From: Pseudomonas sp. RC10 | GTDB taxonomy: Bacteria; Pseudomonadota; Gammaproteobacteria; Pseudomonadales; Pseudomonadaceae | Direction of reading: 5' to 3' | NCBI RefSeq assembly: GCF_038397775.1 | Contig: NZ_CP151650.1 | Span: 6,405,001-6,469,000 of the forward strand | Length of the DNA stretch: 64,000 nt | Part shown: positions 44,884-55,142 of the stretch, in pieces | How the letters are laid out: each line of letters starts with the position of its first letter | Numbering within the stretch: position 1 is the first letter of the stretch | Translations under genes and position numbers: made by a program | Notes under the pieces: generated by a model | The model's input: only the letters and a program-made list of their open reading frames with translations | Database searches by the model: none | Told to the model about the DNA's origin: nothing

Positions 44884-46430
44884 CCGACACCCAAAAGGCG
44901 ACCCCGCTGAACCTGATCCCCGGCCAGTTGACCCTGGCGCAACTGCGCGCGATCTATCAGCAACCCGTGACCCTCACGCTGGACGCCAGCGCCGACCAAC
45001 AGATCGAAGACAGCGTGGCCTGCGTCGAGCGCATCCTTGCTGAAGACCGCACGGCCTACGGCATCAACACCGGTTTCGGCCTGCTGGCTTCGACCCGCAT
45101 CGCCAGCGCCGATCTGGAAAACCTGCAACGCTCGCTGGTGTTGTCTCACGCCGCAGGCGTAGGTCAGCCGATCAGCGACGAGCTGGTGCGCCTGATCATG
45201 GTGCTCAAGGTCAACAGCCTGAGCCGTGGTTTCTCGGGCATTCGTCGTCAGGTGATCGATGCGCTGATCGCGCTGATCAACGCCGAGGTCTATCCGCACA
45301 TTCCGCTGAAAGGTTCGGTCGGTGCGTCCGGCGACCTCGCGCCACTGGCGCACATGTCGCTGGTGCTGCTGGGCGAAGGCAAGGCGCGTTACAAGGGCCA
45401 GTGGCTGAACGCCGTTGAAGCCTTGGCAGTCGCTGGCTTGAAGCCGCTGACCCTCGCCGCAAAAGAAGGCCTGGCATTACTGAACGGCACACAGGTGTCG
45501 ACCGCGTACGCCCTGCGTGGCCTGTTCGAAGGCGAAGATCTGTTTGCCGGCGCCTTGAGCTGTGGCGCGCTGACCGTTGAAGCGGTGCTCGGCTCACGTT
45601 CGCCGTTCGATGCGCGGATTCACGCCGCCCGTGGTCAACGTGGCCAGATCGATTCCGCCGCGGCCTATCGCGACTTGCTGGGCGACAGCAGCCAGGTCTC
45701 TGATTCCCACCGCGACTGCGACAAGGTTCAAGACCCGTATTCGCTGCGCTGCCAGCCACAGGTCATGGGCGCGTGCCTGACCCAGTTGCGTCAGGCCGCT
45801 GAGGTGCTGGCCGTCGAATCCAACGCCGTGTCCGACAACCCGCTGGTGTTCGCCGCCGAAGACGACATTATCTCGGGCGGCAACTTCCACGCCGAGCCGG
45901 TGGCCATGGCCGCCGACAACATCGCGCTGGCCATCGCTGAAATCGGCTCGCTGAGTGAACGCCGCATCTCGCTGATGATGGACAAGCACATGTCGCAACT
46001 GCCGCCGTTTCTGGTGGCCAATGGCGGCGTGAACTCCGGCTTCATGATCGCCCAGGTGACCGCAGCGGCATTGGCCAGCGAGAACAAGGCGCTGTCCCAC
46101 CCGCACAGCGTCGACAGCCTGCCGACCTCGGCCAACCAGGAAGACCACGTGTCGATGGCACCTGCCGCTGGCAAGCGTCTGTGGGAAATGGCGGAAAACA
46201 CCCGGGGCGTGCTGGCTGTAGAATGGCTGGCTGCGTGTCAGGGTCTGGACCTGCGCAATGGTCTGAAGACCTCGGAAAAACTGGAAATCGCCCGCACCAC
46301 CCTGCGCGGCAAAGTCCCGTTCTACGAAAAAGACCGCTTCTTCGCCCCTGACATCGAGGCCGCCACCGCGCTGCTGGCATCCAATTGCCTGAGCGAACTG
46401 GTTTCCGCTGACCTGCTGCCGAGCTTCTGA
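44880..46430 (+). CDS. hutH: HutH2, histidine ammonia-lyase
   Basis: Enzyme of 516 residues that deaminates L-histidine to urocanate, the entry step. The MIO triad is A149-S150-G151 in [21 protein letters not shown]. Other active-site segments are present: [47 protein letters not shown] and NQEDHVSMA. The GTG start overlaps the hutH1 stop and follows GAAGGAG. Compared with the adjacent HutH1 this is clearly the catalytic copy. Confidence 0.96.
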   Translation: MTDTQKATPLNLIPGQLTLAQLRAIYQQPVTLTLDASADQQIEDSVACVERILAEDRTAYGINTGFGLLASTRIASADLENLQRSLVLSHAAGVGQPISDELVRLIMVLKVNSLSRGFSGIRRQVIDALIALINAEVYPHIPLKGSVGASGDLAPLAHMSLVLLGEGKARYKGQWLNAVEALAVAGLKPLTLAAKEGLALLNGTQVSTAYALRGLFEGEDLFAGALSCGALTVEAVLGSRSPFDARIHAARGQRGQIDSAAAYRDLLGDSSQVSDSHRDCDKVQDPYSLRCQPQVMGACLTQLRQAAEVLAVESNAVSDNPLVFAAEDDIISGGNFHAEPVAMAADNIALAIAEIGSLSERRISLMMDKHMSQLPPFLVANGGVNSGFMIAQVTAAALASENKALSHPHSVDSLPTSANQEDHVSMAPAAGKRLWEMAENTRGVLAVEWLAACQGLDLRNGLKTSEKLEIARTTLRGKVPFYEKDRFFAPDIEAATALLASNCLSELVSADLLPSF

Positions 46431-46499
46431 TCGGGACAGGCCAGGGACGGCCTGTCATTGAAATGAAGGTGGGAGCGCTTTTGGCGTTTCGCCACCGCC

Positions 46500-46590
46500 C
46501 TGTAGGAGCGAGCTTGCTCGCGATGACGGTTCATCAGGCGCTAATTGCGTGTCCGACAAACCGCTATCGCGAGCAAGCTCACTCCTACAG
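46500..46590. repeat. REP doublet, class c, between hutH2 and hutTh
   Basis: CTGTAGGAGCGAGCTTGCTCG with GCGAGCAAGCTCACTCCTACAG. The left unit has GCGAG where the right has GTGAG. A half-unit-like GTGGGAGCGCTTTTGGCG lies just upstream (46469). Confidence 0.88.
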
Positions 46591-46643
46591 GATTGGGTGC
46601 CCATCCTCATTTCAGCAAAAGGAAAGACTAGGAAAAGCGTGAG

Positions 46644-48038
46644 ATGAAACCGCAAAACGCAACAGATCTGAAACGCGGGCTCAGCGCCCGTCACATTCGC
46701 TTCATGGCGCTGGGTTCTGCCATCGGCACCGGGCTGTTCTATGGCTCGGCGTCGGCGATCAAACTGGCCGGGCCTGCTGTACTGCTGGTCTACCTCATCG
46801 CGGGTGCCGCGGTGTACATGGTCATGCGCGCACTCGGCGAGATGGCCGTGCGCAACCCGGTGTCCGGCTCGTTCAGCGAGTACGCCACGCAATACCTGGG
46901 TCCGCTGGCAGGCTTCGTCCTGGGCTGGACCTACGCATTCGAGATGATCATCGTCTGCCTGGCCGACGTTACGGCATTCGGGATCTACATGGGTTTCTGG
47001 TTCCCCGACGTGCCCCGCTGGACCTGGGTGCTCGGCATCGTTTTCGTGATTGGCGCGCTCAACCTGTGCAGCGTCAAAGTGTTTGGTGAAACCGAGTTCT
47101 GGCTGTCGCTGCTCAAGGTCGGCGCGATCATCGGGATGATCCTCGCGGGCTTCGGCATTTTGCTGTTCGGCATCGGGTCGTCTGCGGGCGACAGCGTCAG
47201 CCACGTGAGCAATCTGTGGACCCAGGGCGGCTTCATGCCCAATGGCGTCGGCGGCATGGTCGCAGCGCTGGCGGTGGTGATGTTCGCGTTCGGCGGCATT
47301 GAAATCATTGGCGTGGCAGCCGGCGAGGCGCGTGATCCTGAGCGGGTTATTCCCCGCGCGATCAACGCAGTGCCGCTGCGGATTTTGCTGTTTTACGTGC
47401 TGACGCTGTTCGTGCTGATGTCGTTGTACCCGTGGCAGGACATCGGCAGCCAAGGCAGCCCGTTCGTCCAGATTTTCGACAAGCTCGGGATTTCCTCGGC
47501 GGCGATCATCCTCAACATCGTGGTGATCTCAGCGGCGATTTCGGCGATCAACAGCGACATTTTTGGCGCCGGTCGCATGATGTACGGCTTGGCAATTCAG
47601 GGTCAGGCGCCCAAAGGGTTCGCGCAGCTGTCGGCCAACGGCGTGCCGTGGATGACCGTGCTGGTGATGGGCGCCGCATTGCTCTGCGGCGTGGTGCTGA
47701 ATTATCTGATTCCGGAGAACGTGTTCCTGCTGATCGCATCCATCGCGACCTTCGCCACGGTCTGGGTGTGGCTGATGATCCTCGTCACACAGATTGCGAT
47801 GCGCCGCTCGATGAGTCCGGAAGACGTCGCGCAATTGAAATTTCCGGTGCCGTTGTGGCCGGTCGCACCGATTGCCGCCACTGCGTTCATGGTGTTCGTG
47901 TTTGTGGTGCTGGGGTATTTCCCCGATACGCAGGCAGCGCTTCTGGTGGGCGCGGTGTGGATTGTGATGTTGGTGATTGTGTATCGGGTTTGGGTGAAGC
48001 CAACCCACAAACTGATCAAAAACCGACCTGTCGGATGA
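46644..48038 (+). CDS. hutTh: Amino acid permease, probable histidine transporter HutTh
   Basis: Permease of 464 residues and twelve helices of the AAT/APC family (ProY/LysP-like): [59 protein letters not shown] and [13 protein letters not shown]. Location between hutH and hutI indicates histidine as substrate, as described for HutTh in P. fluorescens. The start follows TAGGAAAAG. REP doublets flank it on both sides, so the gene may be expressed at its own level within the hut series. Confidence 0.9.
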   Translation: MKPQNATDLKRGLSARHIRFMALGSAIGTGLFYGSASAIKLAGPAVLLVYLIAGAAVYMVMRALGEMAVRNPVSGSFSEYATQYLGPLAGFVLGWTYAFEMIIVCLADVTAFGIYMGFWFPDVPRWTWVLGIVFVIGALNLCSVKVFGETEFWLSLLKVGAIIGMILAGFGILLFGIGSSAGDSVSHVSNLWTQGGFMPNGVGGMVAALAVVMFAFGGIEIIGVAAGEARDPERVIPRAINAVPLRILLFYVLTLFVLMSLYPWQDIGSQGSPFVQIFDKLGISSAAIILNIVVISAAISAINSDIFGAGRMMYGLAIQGQAPKGFAQLSANGVPWMTVLVMGAALLCGVVLNYLIPENVFLLIASIATFATVWVWLMILVTQIAMRRSMSPEDVAQLKFPVPLWPVAPIAATAFMVFVFVVLGYFPDTQAALLVGAVWIVMLVIVYRVWVKPTHKLIKNRPVG

Positions 48039-48046
48039 CACAAATC

Positions 48047-48137
48047 CTGTAGGAGTGAGCTTGCTCGCGATTGCGGTGGGTCAGAAACATCTATGCCGTC
48101 TGACACACCGTCATCGCGAGCAAGCTCACTCCCACAG
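48047..48137. repeat. REP doublet, class c, between hutTh and hutI
   Basis: CTGTAGGAGTGAGCTTGCTCG and the inverted unit GCGAGCAAGCTCACTCCCACAG. It starts 8 bases after the permease stop and ends 32 bases before hutI. Confidence 0.9.
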
Positions 48138-48169
48138 GTTCTTTATCGTTTCGCACTCTGGAGGTATCG

Positions 48170-49375
48170 ATGAAAACGCTCTGGCATAACTGTCACGCAG
48201 CAACCATGGCAAACGGCACGTACTCGATCATCGAGAACGCGGCCATCGTGACCGACGGAGCGCACATTGCCTGGGTCGGTCCTCTGAGCGATGCCCCTGA
48301 TCTGGCCGACGCTCAAAAGGTTGACCTCGACGGCGCGTGGGTCACACCTGGCCTGATCGACTGCCACACCCACACCGTGTTCGGCGGCAATCGCAGCGGC
48401 GAATTCGAGCAGCGTCTGCAAGGTGTCAGTTACGCCGAAATCGCGGCGGCCGGAGGCGGTATCGCCAGCACCGTGCGCGCGACCCGGGCGGCCAGCGAAG
48501 AGCAGCTCTACGCCAGCGCTGAGCGCCGTGTGCAGCATTTGCTCAAGGACGGTGTGACCACGCTGGAGATCAAATCCGGCTACGGCCTGGACCTGGCCAG
48601 CGAAGGCAAAATGCTGCGTGTCGCTCGCCGACTAGGGGAAAAACTCCCCGTCACCGTGCGCACCACCTGTCTCGCCGCCCACGCCCTGCCCCCGGAATAC
48701 AAGGATCGCGCCGACGATTACATCGCCCACATTTGCTCGGAAATGCTGCCCGCACTGGCGGCTGAAAATCTGGTGGATGCAGTGGATGCGTTCTGCGAAT
48801 ACCTGGCTTTTTCGCCTGCGCAGGTCGAGCAGGTGTTCATCACCGCCGGCCAATTGGGCTTGCCGGTGAAGCTGCACGCCGAGCAGTTGTCGTCGCTTCA
48901 TGGTTCGAGTCTGGCAGCCCGTTATCAGGCGCTGTCGGCTGACCATCTGGAATTCATGACCGAGGAAGACGCCATCGCCATGGCCGCTTCCGGCACCGTC
49001 GCGGTGCTGCTGCCGGGCGCGTTCTACTTCCTTCGTGAGACTCAGTTGCCACCGATGGACGCCCTGCGCAAACACGGCGTGAAGATCGCCATCGCCACCG
49101 ACCTCAACCCAGGCACCTCGCCGGGCCTGTCGCTGCGACTGATGCTGAACATGGCCTGCACCCTGTTCCGCATGACCCCGGAAGAAGCCCTGGCGGGCGC
49201 AACGATTCATGCCGCGCAAGCCTTGGGCCTGGCTGAAACGCACGGCTCGCTGGAAGTCGGCAAGGTGGCGGATTTCGTCGCGTGGAACATCGAACGGCCT
49301 GCGGACCTGGCTTATTGGCTGGGCGGGGATCTGGATAAACGCGTCGTGCGTCACGGCGTGGAAAGTCGTTTCTAA
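48170..49375 (+). CDS. hutI: Imidazolonepropionase
   Basis: Amidohydrolase of 401 residues that hydrolyses imidazolonepropionate to N-formimidoyl-glutamate, the third step. Metal and substrate motifs: [62 protein letters not shown] and [10 protein letters not shown]. The ribosome-binding site is TGGAGG. It is followed by hutG after 24 bases. Confidence 0.97.
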   Translation: MKTLWHNCHAATMANGTYSIIENAAIVTDGAHIAWVGPLSDAPDLADAQKVDLDGAWVTPGLIDCHTHTVFGGNRSGEFEQRLQGVSYAEIAAAGGGIASTVRATRAASEEQLYASAERRVQHLLKDGVTTLEIKSGYGLDLASEGKMLRVARRLGEKLPVTVRTTCLAAHALPPEYKDRADDYIAHICSEMLPALAAENLVDAVDAFCEYLAFSPAQVEQVFITAGQLGLPVKLHAEQLSSLHGSSLAARYQALSADHLEFMTEEDAIAMAASGTVAVLLPGAFYFLRETQLPPMDALRKHGVKIAIATDLNPGTSPGLSLRLMLNMACTLFRMTPEEALAGATIHAAQALGLAETHGSLEVGKVADFVAWNIERPADLAYWLGGDLDKRVVRHGVESRF

Positions 49376-49399
49376 GCCGTTTCCAATCAGGAGAATACT

Positions 49400-50203
49400 G
49401 TGGACAAGGTATTTAGTTTCACTCGCGGTCGCGTGCCGCTGCTGATCAGCATGCCGCACCCAGGTTTGCATCTGACGCCGGTGGTGCGCGAGGGGCTGGT
49501 GGACGAGGCCGTGAGCCTGCCGGACACGGACTGGCACATCCCGCGCCTCTACGATTTCGCCCACGATCTGGGCGCCAGCGTGCTGGCCGCCGAGTATTCG
49601 CGCTTCGTCATCGACCTCAACCGCCCCTCCGACGACAAGCCGCTGTACGCTGGTGCGACCACCGGACTGTACCCATCGACGTTGTTCGAAGGCGATCCGC
49701 TGTTCAAGGAAGGCCAGGTGCCGACCCAGGAAGAGCGCGCGACGTATCTGGAGAAAATCTGGACGCCGTACCACGACACCCTGCGCAATGAGCTGGAGCG
49801 TCTGCGCGACGAATTCGGCTATGCGCTGCTGTTCGACGCCCACTCGATTCGCGGCCACATCCCGCACTTGTTCGACGGTCGCCTGCCGGACTTCAACCTC
49901 GGCACCTTCAACGGCGCGAGCTGCGATCCCGAGCTGGAAAAACGCGTTGAAGCGGTGTGCGCAGGCGCGAAGAACTACAGCCATGTGCTCAACGGACGCT
50001 TCAAGGGCGGCCACATCACACGCCACTACGGCAACCCGGCCGAGAACATCCACGCGGTGCAACTGGAACTGGCGCAGAGCACGTACATGGAAGAGTTCGT
50101 GCCGTTCCACTACCGCGCGGACCTGGCTGACCCGACGCGGGTGGTGTTGAAATCACTGCTGGAAAGCATGATCGCCTGGGGGCGGAAGAAGTACGGGAAG
50201 TAA
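49400..50203 (+). CDS. hutG: N-formylglutamate deformylase
   Basis: Metal-dependent amidohydrolase of 267 residues that splits N-formyl-L-glutamate into glutamate and formate, the last step of the HutF branch. Motifs: LISMPHPGLHL, RFVIDLNRPSDD, LFDAHSIRGHIPHLFDGRLPDF and NGRFKGGHITRHYG. It starts at GTG (VDKVFSF) after a CAGGAG sequence. It is the last hut gene in the window; a class b REP doublet follows. Confidence 0.96.
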   Translation: MDKVFSFTRGRVPLLISMPHPGLHLTPVVREGLVDEAVSLPDTDWHIPRLYDFAHDLGASVLAAEYSRFVIDLNRPSDDKPLYAGATTGLYPSTLFEGDPLFKEGQVPTQEERATYLEKIWTPYHDTLRNELERLRDEFGYALLFDAHSIRGHIPHLFDGRLPDFNLGTFNGASCDPELEKRVEAVCAGAKNYSHVLNGRFKGGHITRHYGNPAENIHAVQLELAQSTYMEEFVPFHYRADLADPTRVVLKSLLESMIAWGRKKYGK

Positions 50204-50246
50204 TCGCTCCACTTCATACACTTCCTGATGTGAAATGCTGACCTCA

Positions 50247-50336
50247 CTGTGGGAGCGAATTCATTCGCGAGACATGGGTACATCCGACGCAGATCCATCG
50301 TCAGACAGACCATCGCGAATGAATTCGCTCCCACAG
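50247..50336. repeat. REP doublet, class b
   Basis: CTGTGGGAGCGAATTCATTCG and its inverted copy CGCGAATGAATTCGCTCCCACAG (split by the class-typical spacer). It lies between the convergent hutG and cadA genes and probably serves as their common 3' structure. Confidence 0.9.
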
Positions 50337-50365
50337 GGGATAGCGCAGCGTCATCAAAACTTGCG

Positions 50366-52657
50366 TTACTTCCTCAACAACCGCAACCCGTTGAACACCA
50401 CCAGCAAGCTCACCCCCATATCCGCAAATACGGCCATCCACATGGTAGCGACGCCCGCGAACGTCACGACGAGGAAGATCGCCTTGATCACCAGCGCCAG
50501 CGCGATGTTTTGCTTGAGCACTGCCGCGGTGTCCCGGGACAGACGGATGAACGCCGGAATCTTGCGCAAATCGTCGTCCATCAACGCCACGTCAGCCGTT
50601 TCAATGGCGGTGTCAGTCCCAGCAGCTGCCATCGCGAAGCCGATCTCCGCCCGCGCCAATGCAGGCGCGTCGTTGATGCCATCACCCACCATCCCGACGC
50701 GATGGTTCTGCGCGTACAGGCCTTCAATCGCCTGCAACTTGTCGGTCGGCAGCAGGTTGCCCTGGGCCTGATCGATCCCCACCTGTGCGGCAATCGCCTT
50801 GGCCGTGTGTGGGTTATCACCGGTGAGCATCACGGTCTTCACGCCCAGTGCATGCAATTGCGCAATGGCTTCACGGCTGCTGTCCTTGACCGTGTCGGCC
50901 ACGGCGAACAACGCCAACGGTCCGGTCTCGTCGAACAACAGCACCACGGTTTTGCCTTGGGTTTCCAGCACCTCAAGACGCGCCTCAAGTTCGGGCGAGC
51001 AGAGCCCCGACTCATGCACCAACCGGTGGTTGCCCAAGTGATACAGACGACCATCGACCTCACCCTTCACACCTCGCCCGCCCAGCGCTTCGAACGCCTC
51101 GACCGGCAGATGCCCGTCCTTGCCGAAATCGGTCGCAATGGCCTGAGAAACCGGGTGATCGGAGCGCCCTGCGAGGCTTGCTGATATCGCCAGCGCGCGA
51201 TCACCGAACGCCTCGTCGAGCAACACGTAATCGGTCTGCACCGGTTTGCCGTGGGTGATGGTCCCGGTTTTGTCCAACGCCAGGTAATCGAGCTTGTGCC
51301 CCATTTCCAGATAGACGCCGCCCTTGACCAAAATCCCCTTGCGCGCCGCCGCAGCGAGACCGCTGACGATGCTCACCGGCGTTGAAATCACCAATGCACA
51401 GGGGCACGCCACCACCAGCAACACCAGCGCACGGTAGATCCAGTCGAACCACGTCGCGCCCATGAACAACGGCGGGATGATCGCCACGGCCAGCGCCAGC
51501 GCGAACACGGCGGGCGTGTAGATTTTCGAGAAGCTGTCGACGAAGCGCTGAGTCGGCGCACGCGCGCCTTGAGCCGCTTCGACCGCGTGAATGATCCGCG
51601 CCAGCGACGAATTGTTCGCCGCCGCCGTGACCTTGTACTCCAGCGAACCGGCCTGGTTGATGGTCCCGGCAAACACCTTGTCGCCCACGGTCTTCTCGAT
51701 CGGCAGGCTTTCACCCGTGATCGGCGCCTGGTCGATGCTCGAATGCCCCGCCACCACCTCACCGTCCAAGCCAATGCGCTCGCCCGGTTTGACCCGGACC
51801 ACGCTGCCCAATGCGATGTGCTTGACCTCGACCTCCACCCACTGGCCGTCTTGCTGAACCGTCGCCATCTCGGGCGTCAGCTGCATCAGGCCGCCGATGG
51901 CGTTGCGCGCGCGGTCCAGGGATTTGGCTTCGATCAGCTCGGCCACAGTGAACAGGAACATCACCATCGCCGCTTCCGGCCACTGCCCGATCAGCACGGC
52001 ACCGGTCACGGCGATGCTCATCAGGGCGTTGATGTTCAGATTGAAGTTTTTGAGCGCGATCCAACCTTTTTTGTAGGTGGTCAGGCCGCCGCTGAAGATT
52101 GCGACGAGGGCAATCAGCGCCACCACCCAGGTCGGCGCGGCATCCGTGAAGTGAATGATTTCCGCCGACACAGCAGCCACGCCGGACAGCGCCAGCGGCC
52201 ACCACGGCTTTTTCGGCGACGGCAGCGATTCGGTCTCTTGGGCTGCGCCCTCTTCCATCACGTCAGCCTGCATGCCGAGCGAGCCGATGGCCTCACGAAT
52301 CGGGTCGGTCGACGGCAGCTCATGCCAGACGTCCAGCACACGATTGATCAGGTTGAATTCGAGCTTTTGAATGCCCGACATCATGCCCAGCTTGTTCTGG
52401 ATCAGTGTCTGTTCGGTCGGGCAGTCCATCGCCTCGATGCGGAAGCGGCTGAGACGCGCGTTGTCTGTCGAACCGTTGCCAACGCTGACCACCGCCGGAG
52501 CGCTCTCATGGGAGCAGCATGAATGGGCTTTGTGCTCGTGCTTGCCGACCGGCGTGAATGTCACGGGCGCCGAGTGATCATTCCCTGCGTGGTCATGGCC
52601 GCTATGGTCATGGCCAGCGTGATCGTGGGGCGAATGTTTGTGTACAGAGTCACTCAT
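50366..52657 (-). CDS. cadA: CadA, Cd2+/Zn2+/Pb2+-exporting P1B-type ATPase
   Basis: Protein of 763 residues. The N terminus is a His/Asp-rich metal-binding tail (HKHSPHDHAGHDHSGHDHAG) and a CCSHES segment, followed by an HMA-like domain with AMDCPTEQ in place of the usual GMTCxxC. The core has the P1B CPC motif (VACPCALVISTP), the phosphorylation site DKTGT, the P1B-specific HP pair (SDHPVSQAI), and the hinge GDGINDAPALA. CPC plus His-rich N terminus indicates Zn/Cd/Pb export. The ATG at 52657 (MSDSVHKHS) is preferred over an upstream extension. Divergent from cadR, which controls it. Confidence 0.94.
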   Translation of the reverse strand: MSDSVHKHSPHDHAGHDHSGHDHAGNDHSAPVTFTPVGKHEHKAHSCCSHESAPAVVSVGNGSTDNARLSRFRIEAMDCPTEQTLIQNKLGMMSGIQKLEFNLINRVLDVWHELPSTDPIREAIGSLGMQADVMEEGAAQETESLPSPKKPWWPLALSGVAAVSAEIIHFTDAAPTWVVALIALVAIFSGGLTTYKKGWIALKNFNLNINALMSIAVTGAVLIGQWPEAAMVMFLFTVAELIEAKSLDRARNAIGGLMQLTPEMATVQQDGQWVEVEVKHIALGSVVRVKPGERIGLDGEVVAGHSSIDQAPITGESLPIEKTVGDKVFAGTINQAGSLEYKVTAAANNSSLARIIHAVEAAQGARAPTQRFVDSFSKIYTPAVFALALAVAIIPPLFMGATWFDWIYRALVLLVVACPCALVISTPVSIVSGLAAAARKGILVKGGVYLEMGHKLDYLALDKTGTITHGKPVQTDYVLLDEAFGDRALAISASLAGRSDHPVSQAIATDFGKDGHLPVEAFEALGGRGVKGEVDGRLYHLGNHRLVHESGLCSPELEARLEVLETQGKTVVLLFDETGPLALFAVADTVKDSSREAIAQLHALGVKTVMLTGDNPHTAKAIAAQVGIDQAQGNLLPTDKLQAIEGLYAQNHRVGMVGDGINDAPALARAEIGFAMAAAGTDTAIETADVALMDDDLRKIPAFIRLSRDTAAVLKQNIALALVIKAIFLVVTFAGVATMWMAVFADMGVSLLVVFNGLRLLRK

Positions 52658-52694
52658 CGATTGAGTCTCTTGGTGTGCGTGTTGCCAAGTGAAC

Positions 52695-52715
52695 ACCCTG
52701 TAGCCACTATAGGGT
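52695..52715. promoter_or_regulatory. CadR operator within the cadA promoter
   Basis: MerR-type dyad ACCCTGTAGCCACTATAGGGT: arms of 9 bases with one mismatch around CCA. On the minus strand it fills the long (about 19-base) spacer between a TTGACC -35 box and the -10 region of cadA, the layout that MerR-family activators distort to start transcription. Confidence 0.85.
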
Positions 52716-52740
52716 CAAGCCTCAAAACGGGATCGATGAC

Positions 52741-53199
52741 ATGAACGCCTCTTTCAAGATCGGCGAGCTGGCCAAACTGACCGACTGCCCCGTGGAAACC
52801 ATTCGTTATTACGAGCGCGAAAAGCTGCTGTCCGAGCCTGCGCGAAGTGAAGGCAATTACCGGCTGTACACTCAGGAACACGTCGAGCGCCTGACCTTCA
52901 TCCGCAACTGCCGCAGCCTGGACATGACGCTGGATGAAATCCGCAGTCTGCTGGCCCTGCGCGACAGCCCGCAAGATCAGTGTGAAAGCGTGAATGCGCT
53001 GATCGACGAGCACATTCAGCACGTCAGCGCCCGCATCGCTAGCCTTCAGGCGCTACAAGCGCAGTTGGTGGATTTGCGACAGCGCTGCAGCGAAGGCGCG
53101 CCGGATCATTGCGGGATTCTGGATCGGCTGGAAGTGAGCGGCAGCGTGGTCGCCGCCGAAGTGGAGCATTCCCATGTGGGGCGCAGTCATGGGCATTAA
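52741..53199 (+). CDS. cadR: CadR, MerR-family cadmium-responsive regulator
   Basis: Regulator of 152 residues. The N-terminal MerR helix-turn-helix reads FKIGELAKLTDCPVETIRYYEREKLL, then a long dimerisation helix. The metal site is of the CadR/PbrR type with cysteines in DQCESVN, LRQRCSEGAP and DHCGILD. The tail ends in a His-rich extension (EHSHVGRSHGH), common in Pseudomonas CadR. It binds the operator shared with cadA and activates export on exposure to Cd or Pb. Confidence 0.95.
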   Translation: MNASFKIGELAKLTDCPVETIRYYEREKLLSEPARSEGNYRLYTQEHVERLTFIRNCRSLDMTLDEIRSLLALRDSPQDQCESVNALIDEHIQHVSARIASLQALQAQLVDLRQRCSEGAPDHCGILDRLEVSGSVVAAEVEHSHVGRSHGH

Positions 53200-53241
53200 A
53201 GCTATCTGCCCCTGAAACTGATTTCGAATTCGACTCGGACT

Positions 53242-53300
53242 TGTAGGAGCTTCTGGAGGTTACGACAGTGGCGAAAGCGGTGTGTCAGACGAACCCACAG
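53242..53300. repeat. Degenerate REP remnant
   Basis: TTGTAGGAGCTTCTGGAGG and GGCGAAAGCGGTGTGTCAGAC match the edge and flank of class a REP units, but the inverted partner is missing. It lies downstream of cadR. Confidence 0.45.
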
Positions 53301-53355
53301 GATTTGCAGCATTGGGGATCCGTTGCGCAAAGTCAGTAAACATCGGCCAATGAAA

Positions 53356-53390
53356 AAAGCCCCCAACCTGTCACTCAGGTTGGGGGCTTT
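53356..53390. terminator. Bidirectional Rho-independent terminator
   Basis: Perfect 15-bp stem AAAGCCCCCAACCTG / CAGGTTGGGGGCTTT around a TCACT loop. The A-run on the left serves katA on the minus strand (stop at 53406); the T-rich right side serves cadR. Confidence 0.92.
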
Positions 53391-53405
53391 GTGTTTCAGC
53401 TGCCG

Positions 53406-54854
53406 TTACGCGTGGTGAATACGCTCCACCGCCTCGGTCACACCGGCGCCGTACGCCGGGTCAGCCTGGGTGCAGTGCTTGATGTGCAGCGCGATGATCG
53501 GCGCCGACACGCCGCGCAGGGCACGTGCGGTGTTATCGAACAGCGACTGTTGCTCTTTCGGGCTCATGTTGCGAAACAGGTTGCCCGGCTGCGAGAAGTA
53601 GTCGTCGTCCACACGGTGGTTCCAGTGGCCCGCAGCGCCTTCGATGGACAGCGGCGGCTCGCGGAAATCAGGCTGCTCCTGGAACGCGCCCTTGGTGTTC
53701 GGCTCGTACGAGGTCATGCCGCCACGGTTGCCGTCGATGCGCATCAGGCCATCGCGGTGATAGCTGTTCACGTGCAGCGCTGCTTTTGGCGAGTTCACCG
53801 GAATCTGGTGGTGGTTGACGCTCAAACGGTAGCGCTGGGCATCGCCGTAGGAGAACAGACGGCCTTGCAGCATTTTGTCCGGCGAGAAACTGATACCCGG
53901 CACCACGTTGGAAGGCGCGAACGCGGCTTGCTCGACGTCGGCGAAGTTGTTTTCCGGGTTGCGGTTCAGCTCGAACACGCCCACTTCGATCAACGGGTAG
54001 TCGCCTTTCGGCCAGACCTTGGTCAGGTCGAACGGGTTGATGTGGTAACTGCCCGCTTCCTTCTCCGGCATGATCTGCACGAACAGTTTCCAGCGAGGGA
54101 AATTGCCGCTCTCGATGCTTTCGTACAGATCGCGGTGATGGGACTCACGATCGCGACCCACCAAATCCTGCGCTTCGGCATCGGTCAGGTTGGCAATGCC
54201 TTGCTGGGACACGAAGTGGAATTTGACCCAGAAACGTTCGTGCTGCGCGTTGAGGAAGCTGTAGGTGTGGCTGCCAAAACCGTGCATCTCGCGGTAGCTG
54301 CGGGGAATGCCGCGCTCGCTCATGACCACGGTGACCTGGTGAAACGCTTCGGGCAGTTGGGTCCAGAAGTCCCAATTGTTTTCAGCGCTGCGCATGCCGG
54401 TGCGTGGGTCGCGTTTCACAGCGTGGTTCAGGTCAGGAAATTTCAGCGGATCGCGCAGGAAGAACACCGGGGTGTTGTTGCCGACGAGGTCCCAGTTGCC
54501 TTCTTCGGTGTAGAACTTCAGGGCGAAGCCGCGAATGTCGCGTTCCGCGTCCGCAGCGCCTCGCTCACCGGCGACGGTCGAGAAGCGGGCGAACATTTCA
54601 GTCTGCTTGCCGACCTGAGAGAAGAGTTTGGCGCGGGTGAACTGGGTGATGTCGTGAGTGACGGTGAACGTGCCGAACGCGCCCGAGCCTTTGGCGTGCA
54701 TGCGGCGCTCCGGGATGACTTCGCGGTCGAAGTGAGCAAGTTTTTCCAGGAACCAGACGTCCTGCAACAGCGCCGGGCCATGAGGGCCTGCGGTCTGGAT
54801 GTTCTGGTTATCGACAACAGGGGCGCCGAATGCGGTCGTCAGTTTGTTGCTCAT
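53406..54854 (-). CDS. katA: Monofunctional heme catalase
   Basis: Small-subunit catalase of 482 residues that dismutates hydrogen peroxide. Landmarks: the distal-histidine region [20 protein letters not shown], the [11 protein letters not shown] loop with the distal asparagine, [13 protein letters not shown], and the proximal-tyrosine signature [13 protein letters not shown]. The N terminus lacks a signal peptide, so it is probably cytoplasmic. A strong GAGGAGA ribosome-binding site precedes the ATG. The small NADPH-binding type is indicated by length; no OxyR site was clear upstream. Confidence 0.95.
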   Translation of the reverse strand: MSNKLTTAFGAPVVDNQNIQTAGPHGPALLQDVWFLEKLAHFDREVIPERRMHAKGSGAFGTFTVTHDITQFTRAKLFSQVGKQTEMFARFSTVAGERGAADAERDIRGFALKFYTEEGNWDLVGNNTPVFFLRDPLKFPDLNHAVKRDPRTGMRSAENNWDFWTQLPEAFHQVTVVMSERGIPRSYREMHGFGSHTYSFLNAQHERFWVKFHFVSQQGIANLTDAEAQDLVGRDRESHHRDLYESIESGNFPRWKLFVQIMPEKEAGSYHINPFDLTKVWPKGDYPLIEVGVFELNRNPENNFADVEQAAFAPSNVVPGISFSPDKMLQGRLFSYGDAQRYRLSVNHHQIPVNSPKAALHVNSYHRDGLMRIDGNRGGMTSYEPNTKGAFQEQPDFREPPLSIEGAAGHWNHRVDDDYFSQPGNLFRNMSPKEQQSLFDNTARALRGVSAPIIALHIKHCTQADPAYGAGVTEAVERIHHA

Positions 54855-55032
54855 GCGCTTCTCTCCTCGGGGATCACGTTCCCGGCGACCTCATGTGAAG
54901 CCAGCCGTGTGCTTGTTCAATGGAGAGACGATAAGGAAAACCCGACGCCGAAGCTCATTGTGATGCCGCACTGGGTGGATAGAGGAAGTTAATTAGCGGA
55001 AGGCGTGATGATAGTCGTAGATGATCGAGCAG

Positions 55033-55123
55033 ATGTAGGAGTGCGCTTGCCCGCGATCACGGTGCGTCGATGGCATCCAAGCCATCTGACACACCGCCTT
55101 TGCGGGCAAGCGCGCTCCTACAG
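55033..55123. repeat. REP doublet, class d
   Basis: ATGTAGGAGTGCGCTTGCCCGCG with the inverted unit GCGGGCAAGCGCGCTCCTACAG. It lies between cfa and katA, both on the minus strand, ending 19 bases from the cfa stop. Confidence 0.88.
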
Positions 55124-55142
55124 AGGTGTTTAAAGTAAGTGC

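Noticed and set aside
53391..54992. 533-codon open frame on the plus strand opposite katA
   Set aside because: katA on the minus strand has every catalase signature and a strong ribosome-binding site; the antisense frame begins within the terminator stem.
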